A stretch of 64,000 nt of DNA, from contig NZ_JAJQVM010000007.1 of the NCBI RefSeq assembly GCF_021234875.1, forward strand, positions 62,001-126,000, written 5' to 3'. The DNA is from Marinibactrum halimedae (GTDB taxonomy: Bacteria > Pseudomonadota > Gammaproteobacteria > Pseudomonadales > Cellvibrionaceae). The notes under the pieces are model-generated. The model did not search any database, was not told where the DNA came from, and saw only the letters and a program-made list of their open reading frames with translations. Positions 55,036-63,608 of this stretch are shown one piece after another. Positions within the stretch are counted from its first letter, which is position 1. Each line of letters begins with the position of its first letter. Both the position numbers and the translations under genes were made by a program.

Positions 55036-56799
55036 TTAGGCAGCATTCAAAGCTTGTAATGAATGTGTGTTTGTATTCTGAGCTTTATGATTGCGAGCCT
55101 GCTTGATGGCATCGAGCAGTGCTGAATAATCCACCGCAGGTGTTGAGGAGGGCTCGGATTGGTACAACGTTGCATCGAGTAATTTCAGTATTTCCCAGGC
55201 GGAAGCGTTTAACTTGCCTGCCACATCTTCCAATATCCGGTGAGATTCACTCGGCCATTTGGCATTAGCCCAAGTGATTAGTGCCTCGCGTACTGCCTTA
55301 GCGTCCCCGGCTTTGCAGTGTTGTTCGAGTGCTTTAAAACATTTCCGTTCGTTGGTTGTGTCTGGGTGTTGAGAAAGGGTTTCTTGATTGACCACTAGGC
55401 GTGGTTGTTTAAACCACAAATAGGCAAAAAACAGAGCGATAAGAATCGTGATGACATTACTGGCAATTAACAATAAGACAATGCCAGTAGAAGTAGATGA
55501 GCTTCCGACCGACTCAACCGCCTCTGGTGGTGTGATCTCCGATGGTAAGCTGGCGTTGTTCGAGTCGTTATCTGTTGCTGCTTGGGGGAGGTTAGCGGCG
55601 TTCGTACCCGACGTATTCGGGGCGGCTAAAACGGTGATCTTTTTGGCCGGTAGAGTGGTGGTTTCCAGTTGGTCAGTTTGGGTATTCCACCACGTAACCG
55701 TGAGCGGGGGCAGGGTGTAGTCGCCCGGTTGGGTGGCTACCAGTGCGTGGTTTTGGCTGACGGTGGTCACCATACCCAAGCGACTTTTTTGTTCGTCGGC
55801 TTTTTCGGGCTCTGGGTAATGATTAATGGTATTGGGGTATTGAATGGGAAGTTCCGGTAATTGAGATCCAGACAAGCCGTCAGCGGTAAAGACAATCGTA
55901 CGTGTAATAGGCTCGCCTTGCACAAAATTGGCGCCACCGGGCCATTGCTCTTCCAAGGTAATGGATTTTGCGGGCAACCAATTGGTGTTAGCTGGGTAGG
56001 AAGCTGGTTTGGGCAATACGGTAAGCGATTTACGCTCGGTGCGTAGGCGTCTTATGGCATTGCGGCGATTGTTAAACGGGTCGAATAACGAGGTAGAGCG
56101 TCGGCCTAGCATGATTTCCCAGGTTAAAGGCGGGATTTCCAATTGGCCAGATTGTTGAGGGTAAATGCCATAGACCCACTCGACAATGGCGTATTCTCGG
56201 CCATCGATGGTGTTGCGATAGCGTTGCTCAGACAGTTGCTCTACTTTGGCGTTGGGGATGTTGAGGTCGTCGCTGGAAATCGAGCCGACAGCAACGGACG
56301 TATGAAAACGCACGTTAACCAAAATTTGTTCTTGTACGTAGGCCTCTTGGGTATCCAGCAACACCTCGATAAACACATCTTTTGCAGTATTACCGGCATT
56401 GGCTTGCCCTTTATTGACCGTAATTTCGATGGCATCACTGAAATGTTGGCCTAACTGAAAAGAAGGAATTAATAACTTCCCGGTTTCTTTAGGGGCGATA
56501 ATTAAATTCCACTCCGTCCACGACTCGCCTCTGCCATTAAAGCTGCGAAATTGATTGCTGCGACTTTGATTCAACACATCAAAGGCGATATCCAAATCAG
56601 AAAAATCCGGGTCGCCATAGTTGGCATTGCCTTTAAAGCGTACGGTCAAATTGAGCGTTTCTTCAATAGACAGTGTGCGGCGATCAACCTCTGCGCTTAA
56701 CTCATCAGCATAAGCGGGGTTCACCAAAAGAAAGCAGAGCAGGGCAGTGATGTTAATAAACCGAATTGAGGTGATTAACGGGAAAGAAAAACGTTTCAT
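55036..56799 (-). CDS. batD: BatD-like protein (Bacteroides aerotolerance type)
   Basis: 587 residues. A signal peptide (ITALLCFLLVNPAYA) leads to an N-terminal BatD domain starting ELSAEVDRRTLSIEETLNLTVRF, with the repeated beta-sandwich segments (NQSRSNQFRSFNGRGESWTEW, GKLLIPSFQLG, VEWVYGIYPQQSG). One C-terminal transmembrane helix (TGIVLLLIASNVITILIALFF) and a cytoplasmic helical tail follow. It is last but one of the MoxR/Bat operon, 107 bp after batB. Bat proteins are tied to envelope or oxidative stress, but their biochemical role is unsettled. Confidence 0.88.
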   Translation of the reverse strand: MKRFSFPLITSIRFINITALLCFLLVNPAYADELSAEVDRRTLSIEETLNLTVRFKGNANYGDPDFSDLDIAFDVLNQSRSNQFRSFNGRGESWTEWNLIIAPKETGKLLIPSFQLGQHFSDAIEITVNKGQANAGNTAKDVFIEVLLDTQEAYVQEQILVNVRFHTSVAVGSISSDDLNIPNAKVEQLSEQRYRNTIDGREYAIVEWVYGIYPQQSGQLEIPPLTWEIMLGRRSTSLFDPFNNRRNAIRRLRTERKSLTVLPKPASYPANTNWLPAKSITLEEQWPGGANFVQGEPITRTIVFTADGLSGSQLPELPIQYPNTINHYPEPEKADEQKSRLGMVTTVSQNHALVATQPGDYTLPPLTVTWWNTQTDQLETTTLPAKKITVLAAPNTSGTNAANLPQAATDNDSNNASLPSEITPPEAVESVGSSSTSTGIVLLLIASNVITILIALFFAYLWFKQPRLVVNQETLSQHPDTTNERKCFKALEQHCKAGDAKAVREALITWANAKWPSESHRILEDVAGKLNASAWEILKLLDATLYQSEPSSTPAVDYSALLDAIKQARNHKAQNTNTHSLQALNAA

Positions 56800-56833
56800 G
56801 TTCGTTTGCCTGGTGGTTCCGTGTTGTGCTTGT

Positions 56834-56878
56834 GTTTTTAGTACTTGTATTTTTAGTACTTGTATTTTCAGTGCTTGC
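56834..56878. repeat. Tandem repeat, 3 x 15 bp
   Basis: Three units of the type ATTTTTAGTACTTGT (56834, 56849, 56864) fill most of the batB-batD spacer, just upstream of the batD start on the minus strand. Confidence 0.8.
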
Positions 56879-56906
56879 GTTCAATGTGCTGGGTTTATTA
56901 GCGAGA

Positions 56907-59003
56907 TTAAAGACGCTCAATCGCATTATTACTGGGGGGTTCCCATTCGCCCGATTGGTACTCCAAGCGTCGTTGACGGTATTGGTGTTTGAATTTCTCA
57001 CGTAATAATCCGCCGGGATTATCCGGAATTTGTTTCAGCCATTGATTGAGCGCTTGTTCCTGTTCGGCGGTTAGGCCATTGGGATTAGGCGCGGCGGCGG
57101 GTATACCATCACTATTGGGTTCACCGTCTTGTGGTTGTTCCTGAGCTCCGGTGACTTGGCCGTCTTCCCCTTGTTCTTGTTCCGTGTCTTGCTCGTTACC
57201 TTGGGCGTAGGGGTTTTGCTCATCCTCCAGTGAAGGTGTGTCTTGTTGGGCGCCAGCGTTTTGTTCTTCACCCTCTTCAGTGGAATCGCTATTGCCTTGC
57301 TGAGATTGAGCTGGGTCGTTTTGAGACGGCTGATTCTGGGCATTTTCCTGTTGCGATGGGTTTTGTTGATCGCTGCTGTTTTGTTGGCCCTTTTCAGTGT
57401 TGGAGTCGTTACTCTGGGAGCCATCCTGGGAGGGTTGGTTCTCAGATTGGCCATTTTGCGATTGCTGGTTTTCGTTGTTTTGTTGAGAGTCTTGTTGCTG
57501 ATTCTGTTGTTGGTTTTGTTGTTGATTCTGTTGCTGATTTTCTTGTTGATCTAAGGCTGCTTGTACTAAATCGCGGTTATATTGCGCGTCTTCAAAATCG
57601 CTTTCTTGAGAAAGGGCTTGGTCGTACGCTTCAATGGCTTCCTTTAAACGGCCACTTTGGGCCAGCGCATTGCCGCGATTGTAGAAATCGCTTGCGGTGT
57701 TGCCGGTAAACCCCTTCAGAGCAGAGTCATAATCGCCATTGTGGTAATCGGCAGCGGCTTTCCATTGAGGGTGGTTGAAGGTATTGGCGGCGGCATCGTA
57801 TTCCCCTTGTTCGTAAAGACGCTGGCCTTGCTGATCTTTGGTTTTCCAGAGATTGGTCCAGGTGCTGGAAGACGATGACGATGAAGCCGGGCTTGGGTCA
57901 GGCTCTTGCGCTTTGGTCACGGGAGATTGTGCGGCCATTAACGGCAATAAAAAAAAGAGGCTCAAAATCCAGCCCCGACGAAAGGCGAAGGCGGCAAAGG
58001 GCAGTAGTGCCAAGACTAAATAAGGCCCACGTTCTTCCCAGGCATCAAATTCGCGTTCTACTTCACGGCTGTTTTCGTTTTGACTCAGGGCTTTGTCGTT
58101 GTGGGCTTTGTCGTTGTGGGCGGGGTCAGCTAAGGCGCTAGGAGGTTCGATAAAGCGTTCAATATCGCGATTGTCTCGGCGCAATGGCGAGAAACGACCG
58201 CCATTCTTTAAGGCTAAGGACTTAAGGGTTCGATAATCCACTTTATCGATAATGATATTGCCTCCGCTGTCTTTGGCGAAACTGTCGCCCATGGGCACGG
58301 GTGCACCGTCTTCGGTGCCGACGGCCAGTACTGATAAAGTATGGCCGGTATTGTCGAGCTTTTTATGGATAGTCGTGATGGCATCGCTGACGACGCCGTC
58401 GGTTACCAACAGGATTTCGCCTCGGTTGATGTTACTTGCCGACAATAAATCGATGGCTTTTTGAATCCCCATTTCTGTGTTGCTGCCGCGAATGGGCATT
58501 AACCCTGGTTCTAGGGCCGGGAGTTGGCTGATCAGGGTTTGGGTGTCGTCAGAAAGGGGGGTGACCACGTAGGCTTCGCCGGCGTAAACCACTAGGCCGG
58601 TTAGCCCTTCTTTTCGTGCTTGCAGTAAATCGTTGAGTTTGAAACGAGAGCGCACCAAGCGACTAGGGCTGACGTCGGTGGCGAGCATCGAGGGGGACAT
58701 GTCCCACACGATAACAATGGCCGCTTCGGATTTGATCACCGGTTGTGGCAGTTTTTCCCAGGTGGGGCCAGCCAGTGCCATGGCGCTGATAAGCCATGCA
58801 AGGGCGAGGGCACCCAGTGGCCAGCGCTGAGCTTTCACGGTTTTGCCATCCATCAAGTGTGGGAGCAGGTTGGCATCAATGTATTTCTGCCAACTGCCGC
58901 CGTCGCCTTGACGTTTAAGCAGCCCCCATATCATGAGCGCTAGCGGCAGAATACTCAGTAGCCACAGTGGGCGAATAAAATGAAAGTCGATCAATTCATT
59001 CAT
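56907..59003 (-). CDS. BatB/BatC fusion: VWA domain plus TPR and Q-rich region
   Basis: 698 residues from the ATG at 59003, which overlaps the batA stop (ATGA). Two N-terminal membrane helices (IRPLWLLSILPLALMIWGL and WPLGALALAWLISAM) precede a von Willebrand A domain with a slightly altered MIDAS (DMSPS). A third membrane segment follows (YLVLALLPFAAFAFRRGW, FFLLPLM). TPR repeats (KAAADYHNGDYDSALKGF, RGNALAQSGRLKEAIEAYDQ) lie on the periplasmic side. A 120-residue N/Q/S/E-rich tract (QQNQQQNQQQNQQQ) then leads to a C-terminal helix. In many species BatB and BatC are separate genes; here they are one. An internal pentapeptide repeat AHNDK comes from a 2 x 15-bp array at 58089. Confidence 0.92.
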   Translation of the reverse strand: MNELIDFHFIRPLWLLSILPLALMIWGLLKRQGDGGSWQKYIDANLLPHLMDGKTVKAQRWPLGALALAWLISAMALAGPTWEKLPQPVIKSEAAIVIVWDMSPSMLATDVSPSRLVRSRFKLNDLLQARKEGLTGLVVYAGEAYVVTPLSDDTQTLISQLPALEPGLMPIRGSNTEMGIQKAIDLLSASNINRGEILLVTDGVVSDAITTIHKKLDNTGHTLSVLAVGTEDGAPVPMGDSFAKDSGGNIIIDKVDYRTLKSLALKNGGRFSPLRRDNRDIERFIEPPSALADPAHNDKAHNDKALSQNENSREVEREFDAWEERGPYLVLALLPFAAFAFRRGWILSLFFLLPLMAAQSPVTKAQEPDPSPASSSSSSSTWTNLWKTKDQQGQRLYEQGEYDAAANTFNHPQWKAAADYHNGDYDSALKGFTGNTASDFYNRGNALAQSGRLKEAIEAYDQALSQESDFEDAQYNRDLVQAALDQQENQQQNQQQNQQQNQQQDSQQNNENQQSQNGQSENQPSQDGSQSNDSNTEKGQQNSSDQQNPSQQENAQNQPSQNDPAQSQQGNSDSTEEGEEQNAGAQQDTPSLEDEQNPYAQGNEQDTEQEQGEDGQVTGAQEQPQDGEPNSDGIPAAAPNPNGLTAEQEQALNQWLKQIPDNPGGLLREKFKHQYRQRRLEYQSGEWEPPSNNAIERL

Positions 59004-60028
59004 AAGTTTGCGTGTGCTTTGTTCGTTCCAAGGCGTCGAAATAGAGGGATAAAGAGGCTCGTCAATGCCCATAAGCCACTCAGTAACAGTGCCACTGCAA
59101 GTGGATAGTAATACAGGGCTTTGGTGGGCCGGAACACTTCCGCTTCTTGTTTGATGGGTTCCAGTGCGTCCAGTTCGGCGTAGATGTTCATCAGCTCTTG
59201 TGGATTTCGGGCGCGAAAGTATTGCCCACCGGTGGTTTCGGCAATGTTGTAGAGGGTTTCTTCATCCAAATCACTGACTGCACTGCGTCGGGCAAAGGGG
59301 TTACTTAACAGCGAGCGGGCCGACACATCCGCCCCAACCCCAATGGTATAAATTTTGACACCGGCTTGCTTGGCAAGGTCCGCCGCTTTCATGGGGGTGA
59401 CGGCACCGGCGGTATTGGCGCCGTCGGTCAGTAAAATCAGCACCCGGTTGCTCTCTGGGCGATCTTTCAAGCGTTTCACCGCCAAGCCCACTGCTTCCCC
59501 AATGGCGGTTTTCTCTCCGGCAAAACGGGTTTGGGCTTCTTGCAACAGAGTGCCAACGGTATCGCGGTCGAAGGTTAACGGCGACTGCAAATAGGCATTG
59601 GTGCCGAATAAGATTAATCCTAATCGGTCTTGTGCGCGGCGCTTGACGAATTCACCCACTACATATTTCACCACCGACAGTCGGTCGAGCGCTTGCCCGC
59701 TGATGATCATGTCTTGGGTATCCATGCTGCCGGAGATGTCCACAGCGATGAGCAAGTCACGGCCAGAGACGGGTAGTTCGATGGGTTCGCCCACCCAAGT
59801 TGGTCGGCTGGCGGACGCTAGCAGGGCTAGCCAAATCAAGGTGAGCAGTAAACCGCCAAGCCAGTGTCGACGGTGTTCACTGCTGCTGCCTTGTGAGAGC
59901 GGTTTTATCCCTTGGAAAAACGGCACTTTTAATGCGGATTGTTGGCGTTTTGCGGCGGGCAAGATCAGCCAAAACACCATCGGTAGGGGCAGTAACCACC
60001 ATACCCAGAGCCATTCAAACGTTAACAT
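59000..60028 (-). CDS. batA: BatA-like VWA-domain membrane protein
   Basis: 342 residues. An N-terminal aerotolerance-regulator segment has two helices (FEWLWVWWLLPLPMVFWLIL and WLGGLLLTLIWLALLASAS). A von Willebrand A domain follows with intact MIDAS (DISGSMDTQDM), then a C-terminal helix (YYYPLAVALLLSGLWALTSLF). The fold binds divalent metal and partner proteins. It lies in the operon moxR, DUF58, DUF4381, batA, batB/C, batD, overlapping both neighbours. MoxR-type AAA ATPases act as chaperones on VWA proteins. Confidence 0.93.
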   Translation of the reverse strand: MLTFEWLWVWWLLPLPMVFWLILPAAKRQQSALKVPFFQGIKPLSQGSSSEHRRHWLGGLLLTLIWLALLASASRPTWVGEPIELPVSGRDLLIAVDISGSMDTQDMIISGQALDRLSVVKYVVGEFVKRRAQDRLGLILFGTNAYLQSPLTFDRDTVGTLLQEAQTRFAGEKTAIGEAVGLAVKRLKDRPESNRVLILLTDGANTAGAVTPMKAADLAKQAGVKIYTIGVGADVSARSLLSNPFARRSAVSDLDEETLYNIAETTGGQYFRARNPQELMNIYAELDALEPIKQEAEVFRPTKALYYYPLAVALLLSGLWALTSLFIPLFRRLGTNKAHANL

Positions 60029-60818
60029 GCTGGCTCCTCCTGTTTTCTAGGGCAGAGTGTGGTTTGGCAGACAGCAAACAATCCTGCTGATGTTGCTGAA
60101 TCCAGCGTTTCACCTGTGTCACGGCTTTTTCCGTGTTGAGAATGTGGTCTGGCTTATCGTTATGCCGATAATGGTGAACAATCGCGTCCAATACCTCTGG
60201 TGTGAAAATAGGCTTTTTAGTGGATTGGGTCAGCAGGGTTTTCCAGGGCTCACCACTGGCTTGGGCGGCGGTTTGTCGACCAAAACTGGTGAGAGCAACC
60301 CGCTTTAACAGTTGGTTCAGCCGTGCCATTTCAATCTCATTATGAGCGTGCCAAGTGGAAAGCTGGGATATCGCCTCACGACGGTACGCATTTTGTCGAC
60401 GGTGCCGGCGAATCCAAAGGAACCCAGCTAGGGTGACGGCCACGCTCACGATGATAAGAACCCACCACCCAGCGGCCAGTTGAAACCCTGGCGGCTCGGG
60501 CTCCACAATACCGCGTAAAGGCAGGGCTGAGTTGGGCGTGCCCATGGCGGGTATCCCGCCTGATGGTGACTGCCCCATTTGTCCCATCGGCTTTTGTCCT
60601 ATCGGTAAGGGCAGGGCTTGATGGGGCGGTATGGGTGACGGCTGTGCGGTCATTGCCGGTGCAGTCATCTTTGGTGCAGTCATCGTTGGTGCAGTCATAT
60701 CTGATGCAGAAGAAGGAAGCTCTTGTGCGACAGGCAAGTGTGAGAGCACAGATAAGCCAGCATACAGACACAAACGAATGAGCACAGAGATGCGCTTCGT
60801 GAACAACGTTAATCTCAC
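60015..60818 (-). CDS. DUF4381-type membrane protein of the Bat operon
   Basis: 267 residues. A signal or membrane segment lies at the N-terminus. A proline/methionine-rich linker (MTAPTMTAPKMTAPAMTAQ) encoded by four 15-bp repeats at 60646-60705 leads to one transmembrane helix (GWWVLIIVSVAVTLAGFLWI). A cytoplasmic DUF4381-like helical domain follows (RREAISQLSTWHAHNEI, LLKRVALTSFGR). It overlaps the DUF58 gene by 4 bp and batA by 14 bp. Function unknown. Confidence 0.85.
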   Translation of the reverse strand: MRLTLFTKRISVLIRLCLYAGLSVLSHLPVAQELPSSASDMTAPTMTAPKMTAPAMTAQPSPIPPHQALPLPIGQKPMGQMGQSPSGGIPAMGTPNSALPLRGIVEPEPPGFQLAAGWWVLIIVSVAVTLAGFLWIRRHRRQNAYRREAISQLSTWHAHNEIEMARLNQLLKRVALTSFGRQTAAQASGEPWKTLLTQSTKKPIFTPEVLDAIVHHYRHNDKPDHILNTEKAVTQVKRWIQQHQQDCLLSAKPHSALENRRSQHVNV

Positions 60819-61804
60819 CGGCGACCTCCCATGCGTCGATCTTGTCGACCATACACGGCACGCAGCAAATCGCTGGGGGATTCATGAGCAGGAGCGTCTA
60901 CCAACGCAATGGCTAAGCCATCGGCGCACTTTTGCAGTTGCTGGCGACGGTGAGAGAACTGTGCGTCAAAGGCCTGCTGGACGGCTTTGGAGCGGGTATT
61001 GAGCACCAATCGCTCAAGGCCGTTGCTGACGGTGAGTTGGTCGTGTGTGGGTAAGTGAGCTTCCATGGCATCGTAGACATGGAAGAGCGTTAGGTCGCAA
61101 TGGCGCGATAATAAGTGCAACTGTTTTGCGCAATTGTCGGAGAAATCGTGAAAATCACTGATCACCAAAAGCGCGTTTCCTGGGCGCACAATGCGCTGTG
61201 CTTCTTTTAAAATCTCTTCGAGAGGTTGGCTTTGCTCGGCAAACGGGGCAGTTAAACCATGGTTGGCCGCGACCAAGCCGTGAAGCAACTCCAGTTGTGC
61301 GTGTTTGCTGCGGCGGGGGCGAACGTCGTGGTGTTGCGTATCACTGGCGATGAGTGCGCCGATGCGGTCGTTTTGCCCAATGGCCATCCAGCCGAGCATG
61401 GCGGCCAAGTGGGCGGCATACACGGATTTAAAGCACACGCGGCTGCCGAAAAACATACTGGAGCGTTGATCCACCAACACGAAGATGGGGCGTTCGCGTT
61501 CTTCTTTGTAAATTTTGGTGTGTGGCACTTGCGTTCGTGCGGTCACACGCCAGTCAATGGTGCGAATATCGTCGCCGGGCTGATACAAACGCACTTCTTC
61601 AAATTCCATCCCCCGGCCTTTAAAACGGGTTTTCACCGGCCCGCTGAGCAGGGCTTTGCTGGGTTTAATGGTATTGATGTTCAATTGGCTGCATAAAAAT
61701 CGGCAGCCAATTAAACGATCTAGCTCCACATAGGCGCCGGCAGGGGCAAAGTGGGAAGCCAAATCTTGAACAGAGTGTCGCGATGATAAATCAGAGGTTG
61801 GCAT
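60815..61804 (-). CDS. DUF58/VWA-like protein of the MoxR operon
   Basis: 329 residues from the ATG at 61804; the frame opens at 61828, but that part is tandem-repeat sequence. The DUF58 hallmark SGPVKTRFKGRGMEFEEVRL, then YQPGDDIRTIDWRVTARTQ, is clear. A degenerate VWA-like domain follows (PIFVLVDQRSSMFFGSR, ALLVISDFHDFSD). It is second in the operon after moxR, and such proteins accompany MoxR ATPases almost universally. It is probably cytoplasmic or peripheral. Confidence 0.92.
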   Translation of the reverse strand: MPTSDLSSRHSVQDLASHFAPAGAYVELDRLIGCRFLCSQLNINTIKPSKALLSGPVKTRFKGRGMEFEEVRLYQPGDDIRTIDWRVTARTQVPHTKIYKEERERPIFVLVDQRSSMFFGSRVCFKSVYAAHLAAMLGWMAIGQNDRIGALIASDTQHHDVRPRRSKHAQLELLHGLVAANHGLTAPFAEQSQPLEEILKEAQRIVRPGNALLVISDFHDFSDNCAKQLHLLSRHCDLTLFHVYDAMEAHLPTHDQLTVSNGLERLVLNTRSKAVQQAFDAQFSHRRQQLQKCADGLAIALVDAPAHESPSDLLRAVYGRQDRRMGGRR

Positions 61805-61811
61805 GGTTACG

Positions 61812-61867
61812 CAAGTGCTCTTTAACAAGTACTCTTTAACAAGTGCTCTTTAACAAGTGCTCTTTAA
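61812..61867. repeat. Tandem repeat, 4 x 14 bp
   Basis: Four 14-bp units CAAGTGCTCTTTAA (61812, 61826, 61840, 61854), one base different in the second, lie between moxR and the DUF58 gene and run up to within 8 bp of the latter's start, so they overlap the region of its ribosome-binding site. Confidence 0.88.
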
Positions 61868-61894
61868 ATCGACAAATTGATTCAGTCTGCCGGG

Positions 61895-62884
61895 TTAGCC
61901 CACAGCTACCCATTCTTGAAGCTTGTCGATGACCGCATCGGCATGGATACCATTGGCCTCTGCTTCAAAGCTTAAGACCAGTCGATGACGGAATACGTCG
62001 TGAATGACCGCTTGGACATCATCGGGGCTGACGTAATCGCGCTCTTTGAGCCAAGCGTGAGCACGGGCGCAGCGGTCGAGGGCAATGGTGCCTCGGGGGC
62101 TGACGCCAAATTCAATCCACTGGGCCAGTTCTGGACTCACTTGCTCTGGGCGACGAGTGGCGTTAGTGAGGGCGACAATGTAATCCTCCACAGCGTCGGC
62201 CATGTGTAAACCCAGAATCTCTTGGCGTGCATTCAGTAAAGAGGCTTCCGAAATGGGGTTGGGTTGAGGCACTTCATCTTTGCGGGCCTCTTTTCGAGCA
62301 AGACGCAAAATTTGTCGCTCAGCTTCAGCATCCGGGTAGTCTACGTTCACATGCATAAGGAAACGATCTAACTGTGCTTCGGGCAGTGGGTAGGTGCCTT
62401 CTTGTTCGACGGGGTTTTGAGTGGCCATCACGAGGAATAATTCCGGCAGGGCGTAGGTGGTTTTCCCCACGCTCACTTGGCGTTCCGCCATGGCTTCAAG
62501 CAGTGATGACTGTACCTTTGCCGGGGCACGGTTGATTTCATCGGCCAACACGAGGTTGTGAAAAATCGGCCCACTTTGGAATTCGAACTCACCGGTTTCT
62601 GGGCGATAGATATCCGTTCCGGTCACATCCGAGGGCAATAGGTCTGGCGTAAATTGCACACGGTGGAACGTGGCTTCAATACCATCGGACAGGGTCTTAA
62701 TGGCCTTGGTTTTTGCCAACCCGGGGGCGCCTTCAACCAACAGGTGACCATCGGCAAGTAAGGCGATGAGAAGGCGATCAATTAAATGGGGTTGGCCAAT
62801 AATCGTGTGGGCCAACCAATCACGTAAGTGAAGTATCTCAGTTTGTTGCGACATACGGTTTGGTGTGTCCTTGCGTTGAGTCAT
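61895..62884 (-). CDS. MoxR-family AAA+ ATPase
   Basis: 329 residues. Walker A-like GAPGLAKTKA (MoxR form, with Ala), Walker B VLADEINRAPAKVQSSLLEA, sensor-1 region VMATQNPVEQEGTYPLPEAQ and LDRFLMHV (arginine finger area), then sensor-2 PRGTIALDRCARAHAWL. MoxR ATPases are chaperone-like and act on VWA partners, here BatA and BatB. It is first in the operon, starting at 62884, after a long region with a hairpin and repeats. Confidence 0.95.
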   Translation of the reverse strand: MTQRKDTPNRMSQQTEILHLRDWLAHTIIGQPHLIDRLLIALLADGHLLVEGAPGLAKTKAIKTLSDGIEATFHRVQFTPDLLPSDVTGTDIYRPETGEFEFQSGPIFHNLVLADEINRAPAKVQSSLLEAMAERQVSVGKTTYALPELFLVMATQNPVEQEGTYPLPEAQLDRFLMHVNVDYPDAEAERQILRLARKEARKDEVPQPNPISEASLLNARQEILGLHMADAVEDYIVALTNATRRPEQVSPELAQWIEFGVSPRGTIALDRCARAHAWLKERDYVSPDDVQAVIHDVFRHRLVLSFEAEANGIHADAVIDKLQEWVAVG

Positions 62885-63608
62885 TGTACAGGCGCTGTAC
62901 GGTTTCTTTCATGTTCAGTTGGTACGTTGTTGCTTTCCGTTGATACGGTGTAGCTTATTTTGCATTGGGGGGAGTTTTTCCTCACCATGACTTTTCAAGC
63001 TTATTGGGGCAAGTGATTGAGTTTCAAGGGGTTTTCTTACCCAAAGAATACGCATTCACTTAGCGCGCTAGTAGACTGGCAGTGTGAGCCAAAGTTCCGC
63101 TCATGAGGCGGGCCAATGATTAATAACGTAGATTCTTAATGACTCTATACATTGCATTGATGAGTTTTGCGTAATTTTTGCCCTTATTGTGTGTAAGTTG
63201 CTCTAATTACGGTGGCTTAGCAAAAAAGTCTCTTCTTGGTGATGTTTAACGCAAGAAAGCCGGGCAAAATTCACGGAGTTTCGTTATATTCACCCCTCAA
63301 GGATGAACGTTCAGTCAGCACTTTAATTTTGCCTATTTATCGACACGTTTTACTACGCTTACCTAAGTTCGTCTTTTTTAATTACTAGCACTAACTTTAA
63401 CTAGCATTAACGTTACTAGCATTAACTTTACGAGCTCTACCGATGCTGAATCAGCATCACTGACTTTATCGTCGTACTTTTTATGAAGTCGTACTAATTT
63501 TATAAAGTCGTACTAATTTTATGAAGTCGTACTAATTTTATAAAAATGCTTCTCGCCAAAAGTGAGAGGTATTTGTCACCCGTTTAACCAACTTGACACC
63601 GAATAATA
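62885..63608. repeat. moxR-gdh intergenic region with two repeat arrays and a palindrome
   Basis: 724 bp carrying no supported ORF. It contains three 15-16 bp units of ACTAGCATTAACTTTA (63384-63430). A 17-bp palindrome GATGCTGA-A-TCAGCATC follows (63442-63458). Three 19-bp units of the form TATGAAGTCGTACTAATTT then run from 63482 to about 63540, with a partial copy before them. The right part is the leader of the glutamate dehydrogenase gene. No promoter was resolved. Confidence 0.65.

Noticed and set aside
57243-57554. 103-residue hydrophobic leucine/valine-rich frame that looks like a membrane protein
   Set aside because: It is the antisense shadow of the glutamine-rich tract of the BatB/BatC fusion; CAA/CAG codons read backwards give Leu and Val.
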